Below, piece by piece: positions 55,097 through 64,000 of a stretch of 64,000 nt of DNA. Source of the stretch: Acinetobacter marinus. Its GTDB lineage: Bacteria; Pseudomonadota; Gammaproteobacteria; Pseudomonadales; Moraxellaceae. A program made the position numbers and the translations under genes. The notes beneath the pieces are model-generated. The model was given only the letters and a program-made list of their open reading frames with translations, was not told where the DNA came from and searched no databases. The stretch covers positions 372,001 through 436,000 of the forward strand of contig NZ_FMYK01000001.1 in NCBI RefSeq assembly GCF_900096915.1, given 5' to 3'. Each line of letters opens with the position of its first letter. Within the stretch, counting starts at the first letter, position 1.

Positions 55097-57472
55097 TTGG
55101 AAGCACGCGTTATTGGTCTGGAAAATTTAGGCAAGCATGATGTAGAGCGAGTAGGCGGAAAAAACGCCTCATTAGGTGAAATGATCAGTCACCTTTCTAA
55201 TGCTGGGGTTTCAGTTCCAGGTGGCTTTGCAACCACAGCCGAAGCATACCGTGAGTTCCTTGAAAAAAGTGGCTTAAAAGAAAAAATCTCCAATGAACTA
55301 AAACAGTTGAATGTCGATGACATCGCAGCCCTCACTGAAACGGGTGCGAAAATTCGTCAATGGATTATTGATTCACCGTTGACTCCAGAATTAGAACAAG
55401 AAGTCCGCACTGCATTTGAAAGCATGTCGAATGGCAATCCTGAGATTGCTGTGGCAGTCCGTTCATCTGCGACGGCTGAAGATTTGCCTGATGCATCATT
55501 TGCAGGTCAACAAGAAACTTTCCTCAACATTCGTGGCATCGACAATATCCTGATCGCCATCAAAGAAGTTTTCGCCTCATTATATAACGACCGTGCCATC
55601 GCTTACCGTGTCCATCAAGGTTTTGAGCATGACATCGTTGCCCTCTCAGCAGGCGTACAACGCATGGTACGTTCTGAAACTGGAGCAGCAGGCGTGATGT
55701 TTACCCTCGATACAGAATCTGGCTTTCGTGAAGTGGTCTTCATCACTGCTGCCTATGGTTTGGGTGAAATGGTGGTCCAAGGTGCGGTCAACCCTGATGA
55801 ATTTTACCTGTCTAAGCCATTGCTTAACGATGGTAAGCATGCGGTGTTACGTCGTAATCTTGGTTCTAAACATAAGAAAATGATCTATAGCGCCGATGCT
55901 GCGGCGGGTCGTTCGGTTGAAATCGTTGATGTGGATAAAGCGGAGCGTCAACAATTCGCCTTAAATGATCACGAATTGACCGAGCTTGCAAAACAAGCAT
56001 TGATCATTGAAAAACACTACGGCGCACCGATGGACATCGAATGGGCGAAAGACGGCGATGATGAACAAATCTATATCGTTCAAGCCCGTCCAGAAACCGT
56101 AAAAAGTCGCCAAAATGTCGGCACTATGGAGCGCTACCTGCTCAAACAAAAAGGTACAGTCCTTTGCGAAGGTCGCTCAATCGGTCAACGTATCGGCTCT
56201 GGTAAAGTGCGTATCGTGAACTCGATCAAAGAAATGGATAAAGTACAAACTGGCGACGTGCTGGTATCAGACATGACTGATCCAGACTGGGAACCCGTAA
56301 TGAAACGTGCGGCGGCAATCGTCACCAATCGTGGTGGTCGTACTTGTCACGCTGCGATTATCGCTCGTGAGCTGGGTGTGCCTGCGATCGTGGGTACTGG
56401 CAATGCCACAGAAATCTTAAAAGATGGTCAAGAAGTGACTGTGTCGTGTGCCGAAGGTGATACAGGCTTTATTTACGAAGGTGCTTTGGACTTTGAAGTA
56501 CAACGCAACTCGATTTCTTCAATGCCACCGCTACCATTTAAAATCATGATGAACGTCGGCAACCCTGACCGTGCTTTTGATTTTGCACAAATTCCAAACG
56601 AAGGCATTGGCTTGGCACGTCTTGAGTTCATCATCAACCGTATGATCGGTGTACATCCAAAAGCCTTGTTAAATATCGACAGCTTACCTCGTGAAACACG
56701 TGCTGCTGTAGCAACACGTACTGCTGGCTATACCTCTCCAGTTGATTTCTATGTGGAAAAATTGGTTGAAGGCATTGCCTCGCTCGCTGCGGCATTTGGC
56801 AATAAGCCAGTGATCGTTCGTATGTCTGACTTCAAATCGAATGAATATGCCAACTTGATCGGCGGTAAACTGTACGAGCCTGAAGAAGAAAATCCGATGC
56901 TTGGTTTCCGTGGTGCAAGCCGTTACGTGTCTGATAACTTCCGTGATTGTTTCGAGCTAGAATGCCGTGCCTTGAAAAAAGCCCGTGATGAAATGGGTCT
57001 GACCAATATTCAGATCATGATTCCATTTGTGCGTACGGTGAGCGAAGCAAAACGTGTGATTGAGTTACTTGCTGCCAATGGCTTAAAACGTGGCGAAAAT
57101 GGGCTAAAAGTCATCATGATGTGTGAGCTACCGACCAATGCGCTGTTGGCAGATCAATTCCTTGAGCACTTTGACGGCTTCTCGATTGGTTCAAACGATT
57201 TAACTCAGTTAACACTTGGTCTAGACCGTGACTCTGGTATTGTGTCGCATCTGTTCGATGAGCGTGACCAAGCAGTGAAAACCTTGCTCTCTATGGCGAT
57301 CAATGCTTGCCGTAAAGCAGGCAAATATGTCGGTATCTGTGGTCAAGGTCCTTCGGATCATCCAGACCTTGCCTTCTGGCTGATGGAACAAGGCATTGAT
57401 TCAGTGTCTTTGAATCCTGACTCTGTACTGGATACTTGGTTCTACCTCTCAGACAACCAAAATAAAAAGTAA
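55097..57472 (+). CDS. ppsA: Phosphoenolpyruvate synthase
   Basis: 791 residues. The ATP-grasp domain starts VGGKNASLGEMI. The phosphorylated His lies in NRGGRTCHAAIIARELGVPAIVG (about residue 417), and the C-terminal PEP-binding TIM barrel has GIGLARLEFI, CELPTN and GSNDLTQLTLGLDRD. It makes PEP from pyruvate and ATP in gluconeogenesis. The start is TTG at 55097 after GTGGAGTAACGAC. The usual partner ppsR is divergent next to it. Confidence 0.96.
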   Translation: MEARVIGLENLGKHDVERVGGKNASLGEMISHLSNAGVSVPGGFATTAEAYREFLEKSGLKEKISNELKQLNVDDIAALTETGAKIRQWIIDSPLTPELEQEVRTAFESMSNGNPEIAVAVRSSATAEDLPDASFAGQQETFLNIRGIDNILIAIKEVFASLYNDRAIAYRVHQGFEHDIVALSAGVQRMVRSETGAAGVMFTLDTESGFREVVFITAAYGLGEMVVQGAVNPDEFYLSKPLLNDGKHAVLRRNLGSKHKKMIYSADAAAGRSVEIVDVDKAERQQFALNDHELTELAKQALIIEKHYGAPMDIEWAKDGDDEQIYIVQARPETVKSRQNVGTMERYLLKQKGTVLCEGRSIGQRIGSGKVRIVNSIKEMDKVQTGDVLVSDMTDPDWEPVMKRAAAIVTNRGGRTCHAAIIARELGVPAIVGTGNATEILKDGQEVTVSCAEGDTGFIYEGALDFEVQRNSISSMPPLPFKIMMNVGNPDRAFDFAQIPNEGIGLARLEFIINRMIGVHPKALLNIDSLPRETRAAVATRTAGYTSPVDFYVEKLVEGIASLAAAFGNKPVIVRMSDFKSNEYANLIGGKLYEPEEENPMLGFRGASRYVSDNFRDCFELECRALKKARDEMGLTNIQIMIPFVRTVSEAKRVIELLAANGLKRGENGLKVIMMCELPTNALLADQFLEHFDGFSIGSNDLTQLTLGLDRDSGIVSHLFDERDQAVKTLLSMAINACRKAGKYVGICGQGPSDHPDLAFWLMEQGIDSVSLNPDSVLDTWFYLSDNQNKK

Positions 57473-57506
57473 GTATTCTGTGATAAACTAATCGCAGTAT
57501 GACCAT

Positions 57507-57533
57507 AAAAAGACCCGATCACGGGTCTTTTTT
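57507..57533 (+). terminator. Terminator of ppsA
   Basis: AGACCCG pairs with CGGGTCT around ATCA, flanked by A and T runs. Confidence 0.92.
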
Positions 57534-57613
57534 ATCAATGTAGCTTTTCCCGTGAAGGCAGCATTGCGCAAGTCACATAGCAAGAAAGATATATTTTAAG
57601 ATGAGGTTTTAGT

Positions 57614-58384
57614 TTGGATATTTATTTAGCTCGAAATAATGAACAAGCCGGTCCGTACACACTCGCACAAGTTCATCAAATGATTGATAACCAGCAAGTT
57701 GTTGCGACCGATCTGATTTGGTTTAAAGGCTTATCCGAATGGAAAACTGTCGGCGAAATCAAACAAAATGGCTTGTTGCCGCCTGCTGTCGATATTGCAC
57801 AGCCAAATACTGATGAGAAATGGGCAACGCCACAGACCAATTCCTCACAATATGATTGGAAAAACAATATCCCAGTCTTGAAAAAGGACAGCACCGCACA
57901 AGGCTTAGCCCCATTTTCAAAACGCATCTTTGCCAAAATCATTGATTTGATCTTGTGGTTACCTTCGTTTGCCTTTTTAACTGCGTTTATGTCACCTGCA
58001 CAACATGCAGAAATGGCAAAACTGCAAAGCCAAGGCATGATTCCGACACCAGAGATGCAACAGACTTTGTTGAACATCATTCCACAATCAGGCTGGATTG
58101 GTATGGGAATCTATCTGGGATTGATGCTCGCTGTACAAGCCATTCTTTTGTCCAAAACTGGACAAAGTATCGGCAAAAAAGTCATGCAAATCAAAATTGT
58201 TGATGCTGAAACGCAAGCTGATGTCGGACTGGGACGTATTTTCATCATGCGCACCCTAATGTTCATCGTGCTCAATGTGCTGTTTATGCCGTTTAGCACC
58301 ATCATTGATTTGGCATTTTCTGCCACAAAAAAGCGTCAAACACTACATGATAAAGTCGCTAAAACCATTGTTATTGAAAAATAA
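57614..58384 (+). CDS. GYF_2-RDD family membrane protein
   Basis: 256 residues. The N-terminal ~60 residues are a GYF_2 domain (GPYTLAQVHQMIDNQQVVATDLIWFKGLSEWKTVGEI). From about 100 an RDD domain follows with three membrane segments (FSKRIFAKIIDLILWLPSF; then KTGQSIGKKVMQIKIVDAE). RDD proteins have been linked to transport, but no function is assigned here. The start is TTG at 57614. It stands alone between two terminators. Confidence 0.82.
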   Translation: MDIYLARNNEQAGPYTLAQVHQMIDNQQVVATDLIWFKGLSEWKTVGEIKQNGLLPPAVDIAQPNTDEKWATPQTNSSQYDWKNNIPVLKKDSTAQGLAPFSKRIFAKIIDLILWLPSFAFLTAFMSPAQHAEMAKLQSQGMIPTPEMQQTLLNIIPQSGWIGMGIYLGLMLAVQAILLSKTGQSIGKKVMQIKIVDAETQADVGLGRIFIMRTLMFIVLNVLFMPFSTIIDLAFSATKKRQTLHDKVAKTIVIEK

Positions 58385-58721
58385 GACCTGTGTCGCACTT
58401 GTAATAAGTTGCTGATTTATTCAACCGCTAAAGCGTAAATTTAGCGGTTTTTTTATACAAAAATCATAAAAATAATCTTTTGATTCAACAATTTCTATAA
58501 ATTTTACTTTGCAATCGTTTAAATCAATACTTTTTTTATGGAATTAAATGTGTTTTATCAGACTTTTGTTATAGCTTCGTGTCGCTGAATCAGGCATAAT
58601 GCCCTACAACGTAGCGGTGCCACATGATTGGTTAGGAAACATTCAGTTTTTTAAGCAATCATGCAGCACTCAGATCGCTATCCCATATTTTTAAAATGGG
58701 TCTCTTCACCGAGGTTGTATT
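58385..58721. other. Intergenic region upstream of cyoA
   Basis: 337 nt holding the terminator at 58423-58454 and presumably the cyo promoter. A CATAAT at 58595-58600 is a possible -10 box, but no -35 at standard spacing was found. No clear ArcA- or FNR-type site was recognised. Confidence 0.45.
58423..58454 (+). terminator. Terminator of the GYF_2-RDD gene
   Basis: AACCGCTAAA pairs with TTTAGCGGTT around GCGTAAA, followed by a T run. Confidence 0.9.
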
Positions 58722-59852
58722 ATGAGACAAACGACTATAACTGTGTTGTCTTTGTTAGCAGCTACAAGCCTAACCGCTTGTGGTGGTGATAAGGTACTTT
58801 TGACATCTGAAGGTCCAGTCGCTCAAGGTTTGTCGGATTTGATGCTTACAGCTATCTATGTGATGCTGTTGGTGGTAATTCCGTCAATCATTATGGCGCT
58901 TTGGTTCGGATGGAAGTATCGTAAATCTAATAAAGATGCAGATTATCAACCACATTGGGCACACTCTACAGCGATTGAAGTCGTTGTTTGGGGTATTCCA
59001 ATCATCATTATTGCGTATTTAGCATACTTAGCGTGGTGGGGTTCGCACGAGTACGATCCTTACAAACCACGTACCGAAAATCCTGCTGAGCAGTTAACTA
59101 TTCAAGTCATTGCCGAGCAATTCAAATGGATTTTCATCTATCCTGAGCAAAATATTGCAACGGTCAATGAAGTACGTTTCCCTGAGCAAAAGCAAATTGC
59201 ATTTCGTGTTACCTCTAACTTTACAATGAACTCATTCTTCATTCCAAAGTTGGCGGGTCAAATTTATGCAATGGCGGGTATGCAAACTCAGCTTCATTTG
59301 AGTGCTGATAACACGGGTGTTTACCGTGGCTTCTCGTCAAACTATAGCGGATATGGCTTCTCACAAATGCGCTTCAAAGCACATAGTGTGACTGCACCTG
59401 AGTTTGAACAATGGGTTCAAGCGATTAAAAATGGTCAAGGCAATACTGTTGTGGTTGATGACAAAGGAACAACAGCAATTCAAAAAGGTCTACTTGACCA
59501 AGCTGAATTCAAATCTCTACGTGATGGTAACCGTGCACAATTCCAAATTGATGCAATGGTGAAAACTGCACGTACTGAAGAAGAGAAAAAAGCGGCTGCA
59601 ATTGCACAAGCTGAAGGTCCTTACCCGCATCATCCGCATCCTGTGACGTATTATTCATCCGTTGAGTCAGGTTTGTTTGAATCTGTGATCAACAGCTATA
59701 TGGGCAACTATCATGGTGATCACCACCCTGTTGCACATGGTGAAAATATGCAGATGCCTACTGAACACGCAGATGCACAAGTTACAGCGACGCCAGCTCA
59801 ACAGCATGATGCTGTAGCAACTGACGCGACTGCAACTGCAGCAGGAGAATAA
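58722..59852 (+). CDS. cyoA: Cytochrome bo3 ubiquinol oxidase subunit II
   Basis: 376 residues. A lipoprotein signal (LTACGG) is followed by two membrane helices and the periplasmic cupredoxin-like domain (EQFKWIFIYPEQNIATVNEV; NSFFIPKLAGQIYAMAGM; NYSGYGFSQMRFKAHS). CuA ligands are absent, as expected for a quinol oxidase. The C-terminus is extended and His/Ala/Thr-rich. First gene of the cyo operon; cyoB follows after 2 nt. Confidence 0.95.
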   Translation: MRQTTITVLSLLAATSLTACGGDKVLLTSEGPVAQGLSDLMLTAIYVMLLVVIPSIIMALWFGWKYRKSNKDADYQPHWAHSTAIEVVVWGIPIIIIAYLAYLAWWGSHEYDPYKPRTENPAEQLTIQVIAEQFKWIFIYPEQNIATVNEVRFPEQKQIAFRVTSNFTMNSFFIPKLAGQIYAMAGMQTQLHLSADNTGVYRGFSSNYSGYGFSQMRFKAHSVTAPEFEQWVQAIKNGQGNTVVVDDKGTTAIQKGLLDQAEFKSLRDGNRAQFQIDAMVKTARTEEEKKAAAIAQAEGPYPHHPHPVTYYSSVESGLFESVINSYMGNYHGDHHPVAHGENMQMPTEHADAQVTATPAQQHDAVATDATATAAGE

Positions 59853-59854
59853 TC

Positions 59855-61852
59855 ATGTCTACACTGTTATTAGGCAAATTAGGCCCTGAAGCAATTCCAC
59901 ATGATCCAATCGTTTTGGTCACTGTTGCTGTCATGGTTTTAGGTGCAATCGCTGTGTTTGGCGCAGTGACGTACTTCAAATTGTGGGGTTATTTGTGGAA
60001 AGAATGGTTTACCACCGTAGACCATAAAAAAATCGGGATCATGTATTTCATCGTTTCAGTAATCATGCTAGTGCGTGGTTTTGCCGATGGTTTGATGATG
60101 CGTTTGCAACTCTTCCTCGCAGGTCCAGGCGGTGAAGGCTATCTCCACCCTGAACATTACGATCAGATCTTCTCTGCGCACGGCGTCATTATGATCTTCT
60201 TCGTGGCGATGGGTCTGGTTGTTGGTATGTGGAACATTACCGTACCACTGCAAATCGGTGCACGTGATGTGGCATTCCCACTACTTAACTCACTCAGCTT
60301 CTGGTTGTTTGTTGGTGCGGCTGGTCTAGTCATGGCTTCACTTGCTTTAGGTGAGTTTGCGGCGACTGGTTGGTTGGCTTATCCACCACTATCAAATATT
60401 CAGTACAGCCCTGGTGTGGGTGTGGACTATTATATTTGGGCATTGCAGATTTCTGGTCTAGGCTCCCTGCTCTCAGGTGTCAACTTCTTCGTGACCATCA
60501 TCAAGATGCGTGCGCCTGGTATGAAGTTGATGGATCTACCAGTATCAACGTGGACTACGTTGTGTGCTTGTGCCTTGATCATTGCCACCTTCCCTGTATT
60601 GACTGCAACTTTAGCGATGCTTTCTCTGGATCGTTACTTCGGTTTCCATTTCTTCACCAATGAGCTTGGCGGTAGTCCAATGCTGTATGTGAACTTGATT
60701 TGGACATGGGGTCACCCTGAAGTATATATCTTGGTATTGCCAGCATTTGGTCTTTACTCTGAGATTGTTGCGACATTCAGCCGTAAAACACTGTTCGGTT
60801 ATAAGTCGATGGTTTATGCAACTGTTGCGATTACCATCTTGTCTTTAATCGTTTGGTTGCACCACTTCTTTACTATGGGTGCGGGCGCAAACGTCAATGC
60901 CTTCTTCGGCATTATGACCATGATCATCGCCATCCCAACGGGTGTGAAGATGTTCTCTTGGTTGTTCACCATGTATCGTGGTCAAATCACCTTTACGACA
61001 CCAATGTACTGGACAATGGGCTTCTTGGTCACATTCGGTATCGGTGGTTTAACAGGTGTATTGATGGCGATTCCACCAGCGGATTTCCTTGTACATAACT
61101 CATTGTTCTTGATTGCGCATTTCCATAACGTAATCATCGGTGGTGTGGTATTTGGTTTCTTTGCAGGTCTTGCCTTCTACTGGCCAAAAATGTTTGGTTG
61201 GAAGTTGGATGAGTTCTGGGGCAAAGCTGCTTTCTGGTTCTGGTTCTTCGGTTTCTACTTTGCGTTCATGCCGTTGTATATCCTTGGTTTTATGGGAATG
61301 ACACGCCGTTTGAATACTTATGACAACCCTGAATGGACGCCTTATCTGAACATTGCCATGATCGGTGCGATCTTAGTTGCGCTTGGTATTGCATGTTGGT
61401 TGTTATCTGTGGGTGTTGGTTTCTTGAAACGTAAAGAAACGATGGACTATACAGGTGATGCTTGGGGTACTGGTCGTACATTCGAATGGTCTACATCTTC
61501 TCCTGCGCCGTTTTATAACTTTGCGCATGATCTTGAAGGTGCTGGTATCGATCGCTTCTGGTCTGATAAAGAAAATGGCGTGGCTTACCAACGTCCAGCA
61601 AAATATGAAGACATTCATATGCCAACTAACCGTGCGGCAGGTTTTGTGATTGCCATTATCGTGACGATTATGGGCTTTGCATTAATCTGGCATATTTGGT
61701 GGTTAGCAATTGTGACTTTCATTGCTGCAATTATCAGCTTCATTCGTAGTTCATTTACCAAAGAAGTGGATTACTATGTGCCAGCAGCCGAAGTAGAACG
61801 TATCGAAAACGAGCGTTATGCTTTGTTAGAAAAACATTTGAAGAAGGACTAA
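59855..61852 (+). CDS. cyoB: Cytochrome bo3 ubiquinol oxidase subunit I
   Basis: 665 residues, about 15 membrane helices. The haem-copper core is intact: low-spin haem ligand region FSAHGVIMIFFVAMG, WTWGHPEVYILVLPAFG (CuB His and the cross-linked Tyr), LHHFFTMG and IAHFHNVIIGG. It reduces O2 with ubiquinol electrons and pumps protons. cyoC starts 4 nt after the stop. Confidence 0.97.
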   Translation: MSTLLLGKLGPEAIPHDPIVLVTVAVMVLGAIAVFGAVTYFKLWGYLWKEWFTTVDHKKIGIMYFIVSVIMLVRGFADGLMMRLQLFLAGPGGEGYLHPEHYDQIFSAHGVIMIFFVAMGLVVGMWNITVPLQIGARDVAFPLLNSLSFWLFVGAAGLVMASLALGEFAATGWLAYPPLSNIQYSPGVGVDYYIWALQISGLGSLLSGVNFFVTIIKMRAPGMKLMDLPVSTWTTLCACALIIATFPVLTATLAMLSLDRYFGFHFFTNELGGSPMLYVNLIWTWGHPEVYILVLPAFGLYSEIVATFSRKTLFGYKSMVYATVAITILSLIVWLHHFFTMGAGANVNAFFGIMTMIIAIPTGVKMFSWLFTMYRGQITFTTPMYWTMGFLVTFGIGGLTGVLMAIPPADFLVHNSLFLIAHFHNVIIGGVVFGFFAGLAFYWPKMFGWKLDEFWGKAAFWFWFFGFYFAFMPLYILGFMGMTRRLNTYDNPEWTPYLNIAMIGAILVALGIACWLLSVGVGFLKRKETMDYTGDAWGTGRTFEWSTSSPAPFYNFAHDLEGAGIDRFWSDKENGVAYQRPAKYEDIHMPTNRAAGFVIAIIVTIMGFALIWHIWWLAIVTFIAAIISFIRSSFTKEVDYYVPAAEVERIENERYALLEKHLKKD

Positions 61853-61856
61853 GACC

Positions 61857-62480
61857 ATGGCTGAAGTACTTCATCACGACAACCACGATCACGACGGTCA
61901 TCATGAACATGATGATACCCCGTTAACGGTCTTTGGTTTTTGGACTTACTTGATGAGTGACTTGATCCTGTTCGGGACACTCTTCATCGCATTTGCTGTA
62001 TTAAGCTCGCACGTTCCGCCTGGCACACCAAGTGCCAAGGATTTATTCGGTGAGTCGATCGGCTTTGTATTAATGGAAACCATGGCGCTGTTGATTTCAT
62101 CAGTGACCTTTGGTTTTGCGGTACTTGCACGTCATAAAAATGACGTGGGTGGTGTCCTTAAATGGTTAGTGATTACTTTCCTTTTCGGTGCATCATTCAT
62201 CGGCATGGAACTGTATGAATTCCATCATTTGGTTCATTCAGGTCACGGTCCAAGTACTAGCGCATTCTTATCTGCATTCTTTACCCTAGTTGGTACGCAC
62301 GGTATTCACGTGACTTCTGGCTTGGTGTGGATGTTGGTATTGATGTACCAAATCAAAAAGAACGGCTTAACGCTACCAAACACACGTCGTTTGGCTTGTT
62401 TAAGTTTGTTCTGGCACTTCCTCGATATCGTATGGATTTGTGTGTTTAGCTTAGTTTACTTAGGTGGGGTTCTATCATGA
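61857..62480 (+). CDS. cyoC: Cytochrome bo3 ubiquinol oxidase subunit III
   Basis: 207 residues with five helices. A His/Asp-rich start (HHDNHDHDGHHEHDD) precedes TVFGFWTYLMSDLILFGTLFIAFAVL and HGIHVTSGLVWMLVLM, the heme-copper oxidase subunit III pattern. It overlaps cyoD by 4 nt (ATGA). Confidence 0.95.
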   Translation: MAEVLHHDNHDHDGHHEHDDTPLTVFGFWTYLMSDLILFGTLFIAFAVLSSHVPPGTPSAKDLFGESIGFVLMETMALLISSVTFGFAVLARHKNDVGGVLKWLVITFLFGASFIGMELYEFHHLVHSGHGPSTSAFLSAFFTLVGTHGIHVTSGLVWMLVLMYQIKKNGLTLPNTRRLACLSLFWHFLDIVWICVFSLVYLGGVLS

Positions 62481-62800
62481 GTCATGATGTGAATAATCCT
62501 GGTGCAGCGCACGGTAGTTTCAAGCAATATACAATCGGCTTTATCCTGTCTATCGCCTTGACCATCATCCCCTTCGGGATGGTGATGTCAGGCATGACTG
62601 GTGGTGTTGTTATTGCAACTGTTGCAATTACTGCGATTGCTCAGGTGTTAGTCCAGTTGGTGTTCTTCCTGCATTTAAATGGTTCAGAACAACAGCGTTG
62701 GGACTCTATTGCCTTTATCTATACCATTTTAACCATCGCTATTTTGTTGATTGGTTCGGTATGGGTAATGAACAATCTACATGCGAACATGATGATCTAA
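62477..62800 (+). CDS. cyoD: Cytochrome bo3 ubiquinol oxidase subunit IV
   Basis: 107 residues with three helices, HGSFKQYTIGFILSIALTIIPF at the start and VLVQLVFFLHLNGSEQQRWD in the middle, typical of CyoD. Small assembly subunit of the bo3 oxidase. Translationally coupled to cyoC. Confidence 0.94.
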   Translation: MSHDVNNPGAAHGSFKQYTIGFILSIALTIIPFGMVMSGMTGGVVIATVAITAIAQVLVQLVFFLHLNGSEQQRWDSIAFIYTILTIAILLIGSVWVMNNLHANMMI

Positions 62801-62809
62801 ACGCTTGTC

Positions 62810-63691
62810 ATGTTTAAAAAGTACTTATTCCTGACCAAACCAGGGATTCTTTTTGGTAATTTCATTACCACTTTGGGCGGCTTCTTCTTAGCCGCCCAAG
62901 GTTCGATTGATCTCCCCCTTTTGCTCTTAACGCTACTTGGTACGACCCTTGTCGTGGCATCTGGCTGTGTCTTTAATAATATTATCGACCAAGATATTGA
63001 CCAAAAAATGCAACGTACTCAGAATCGTGCTTTGGTCACCAAAGCGATTTCTGTACCGATTGCTTTTATTTATGGCAGTGTGCTCGGTGTCATTGGTTTT
63101 GCACTGTTGTATTTTTTGGTCAATCCTTTGGCATGTGTATTTGCTGGGATTGGTTTTATCGTCTATGTGTTTTTATATAGCCTATGGACGAAGCGCACCA
63201 GTATTCATCAAACCATTATTGGTAGCATCTCTGGTGCGTGTCCGCCTGTGATCGGCTATGTGGCTGTTGCTGAACAATTTGACTATGCAGCGCTGATTTT
63301 GCTCTTGGGTTATGCGTTTTGGCAAATGCCACATTCTTGGGGTATTGCGATTTATCGTTTTCAAGATTATACCAATGCCAATATCCCGATTCTGCCTGTT
63401 GCACGTAGCGTGAAACGCACCAAGATCGAATCGCTGATTTATGTGATTCTGTTTATCTTGACCATGAATCTGCTGTATGTGTTTGGCTATGCCAATATTT
63501 GCTTTGCCATCACCTTAAATGCGATTGGCGCATATTGGATTTATTTGAGTATCAAGGGCTTTAGTACAGCTGATGATCAAGTCTGGGCGAAGCGCTACTT
63601 CTTGTTTTCGGTGCAATTCATTACTGTGCTCAGTCTGAGCTTTTTGTTTACTGCGGTTACTCCTGCGCCGCAGTTACTTTTTCCATTCTAA
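62810..63691 (+). CDS. cyoE: Protohaem IX farnesyltransferase (haem O synthase)
   Basis: 293 residues of the UbiA prenyltransferase family. The first Asp-rich motif is NNIIDQDIDQKMQRTQNRAL, the second region YTLWTKRTSIHQTIIGSISGACPPVIGY-like, with about eight helices. It farnesylates haem b to haem O for CyoB. It starts 9 nt after cyoD and closes the operon. Confidence 0.95.
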   Translation: MFKKYLFLTKPGILFGNFITTLGGFFLAAQGSIDLPLLLLTLLGTTLVVASGCVFNNIIDQDIDQKMQRTQNRALVTKAISVPIAFIYGSVLGVIGFALLYFLVNPLACVFAGIGFIVYVFLYSLWTKRTSIHQTIIGSISGACPPVIGYVAVAEQFDYAALILLLGYAFWQMPHSWGIAIYRFQDYTNANIPILPVARSVKRTKIESLIYVILFILTMNLLYVFGYANICFAITLNAIGAYWIYLSIKGFSTADDQVWAKRYFLFSVQFITVLSLSFLFTAVTPAPQLLFPF

Positions 63692-63720
63692 TCTCAATCG
63701 TTATCCAATTTTCTTGATCC

Positions 63721-63805
63721 GTACAAATCTGCTGTGATTTGTACGTGATTGGTTTTGCATTCCATCATTTCCATTTATACTGAAGCAGATAATATATAAA
63801 TGGAA
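63721..63805. other. Two inverted repeats between cyoE and the next gene
   Basis: GTACAAAT/ATTTGTAC (63721-63744, 8-bp arms) is followed by TTCCATTTATA/TATAAATGGAA (63769-63805, 11-bp arms, 15-nt loop). Neither has a good T tract. The second ends 9 nt before the next ATG and could mask its ribosome site or act as an operator. Confidence 0.5.
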
Positions 63806-63814
63806 TGATTCCAC

Positions 63815-64000
63815 ATGAACAATAACACTTTCTCTGCTCGAACATCATTTTTGCCACTGCCCCGTGCAACACTCGCTGTGCCTTTGACCGTGCTGGGTTT
63901 GGCTTTGGGTTATTCCCAATCGAGTCATGCCAGTCCAGATACGAGCTGTACGCCTATACTGAATTTAAGCATCGAAGACTACGATCGTTGTAGCAACATG
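63815..64000 (+). CDS. Start of a secreted protein, truncated by the window end
   Basis: 62 codons from ATG at 63815, open to the last base. The N-terminus has a long signal peptide: a polar start (MNNNTFSARTSFLPLPRA), a hydrophobic core (VPLTVLGLALGY) and a cleavage region SSHASP. The mature part begins PDTSCTPILNLSIEDYDRCSNM, with two Cys. Too short to name. Confidence 0.65.
   Translation, partial: MNNNTFSARTSFLPLPRATLAVPLTVLGLALGYSQSSHASPDTSCTPILNLSIEDYDRCSNM

Noticed and set aside
1..64000. tRNA or rRNA genes, prophage, insertion sequences
   Set aside because: None was recognised in the intergenic regions; no transposase or integrase protein is present among the coding regions.

Overview
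The window reads as one contiguous piece of a low-GC gammaproteobacterial chromosome, most likely an Acinetobacter. This is inferred from gene order (ftsK/trxB-aat-bpt, pyrG-kdsA-eno-ftsB-ispD, proB-obgE, prfA-prmC, cyoABCDE) and from protein character; no rRNA or tRNA gene was seen that could confirm it. Most of the window is ordinary chromosomal housekeeping.

The left 8 kb is a type I-F CRISPR-Cas locus on the + strand. It starts inside cas3, whose HD part (to 614) and helicase part (from 604) are in different frames because of one extra T in a five-T run. The Csy genes cas8f, cas5f, cas7f and cas6f follow (3424-7538), then a leader and a small array of six repeats and five 32-nt spacers (7670-7997) whose last repeat is decayed.

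The most notable element lies between cas3 and cas8f. On the minus strand (3245-3321) two degenerate CRISPR repeats flank a 21-nt mini-spacer. Both keep the 5-bp stem and 5-nt loop of the array repeat through compensatory base changes, and the first keeps the exact 8-nt handle CTTAGAAA. The first 17 nt of the mini-spacer are identical to a site overlapping the predicted -10 box of cas8f, next to a CC motif, the type I-F PAM. The simplest reading is a crRNA-like RNA that guides the Csy complex to its own operon promoter, as in the CreR/CreA class of cas-regulating RNAs.

From 8.1 to 25.3 kb: an MmuP-like amino-acid permease, an RhtC-like exporter, ftsK diverging from trxB-aat-bpt (septal DNA translocation, thioredoxin reduction, N-degron tagging), prpF, hemL, thiE, a secreted trypsin-like protease with a GlyGly-CTERM tail, proB, obgE and ttcA. 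A 624-bp gene-free AT-rich stretch with a DnaA-box pair and two palindromes comes before a lytic transglycosylase and htpX.

From 28 to 41 kb: a beta-lactamase-fold hydrolase, a fatty-acid trio (MaoC-like hydratase, two-domain ketoacyl reductase, and a thiolase with an unusual Lys/Thr/Ser/Ala-rich N-terminus), a MITE-like repeat, an RsuA-type pseudouridine synthase, a GNAT protein, an orphan RelB-like antitoxin, and the ispD-ftsB-eno-kdsA-pyrG cluster.

From 41 to 64 kb: lipoproteins, a lone PD-(D/E)XK nuclease-like protein, an AzlCD exporter, nitronate monooxygenase, an MFS carrier, a PaiB-like protein, prfA-prmC, a glycine-zipper protein, an LLM flavoprotein, the divergent ppsR/ppsA pair, a GYF-RDD membrane protein, the cytochrome bo3 operon cyoABCDE, and the start of a secreted protein cut by the window end.
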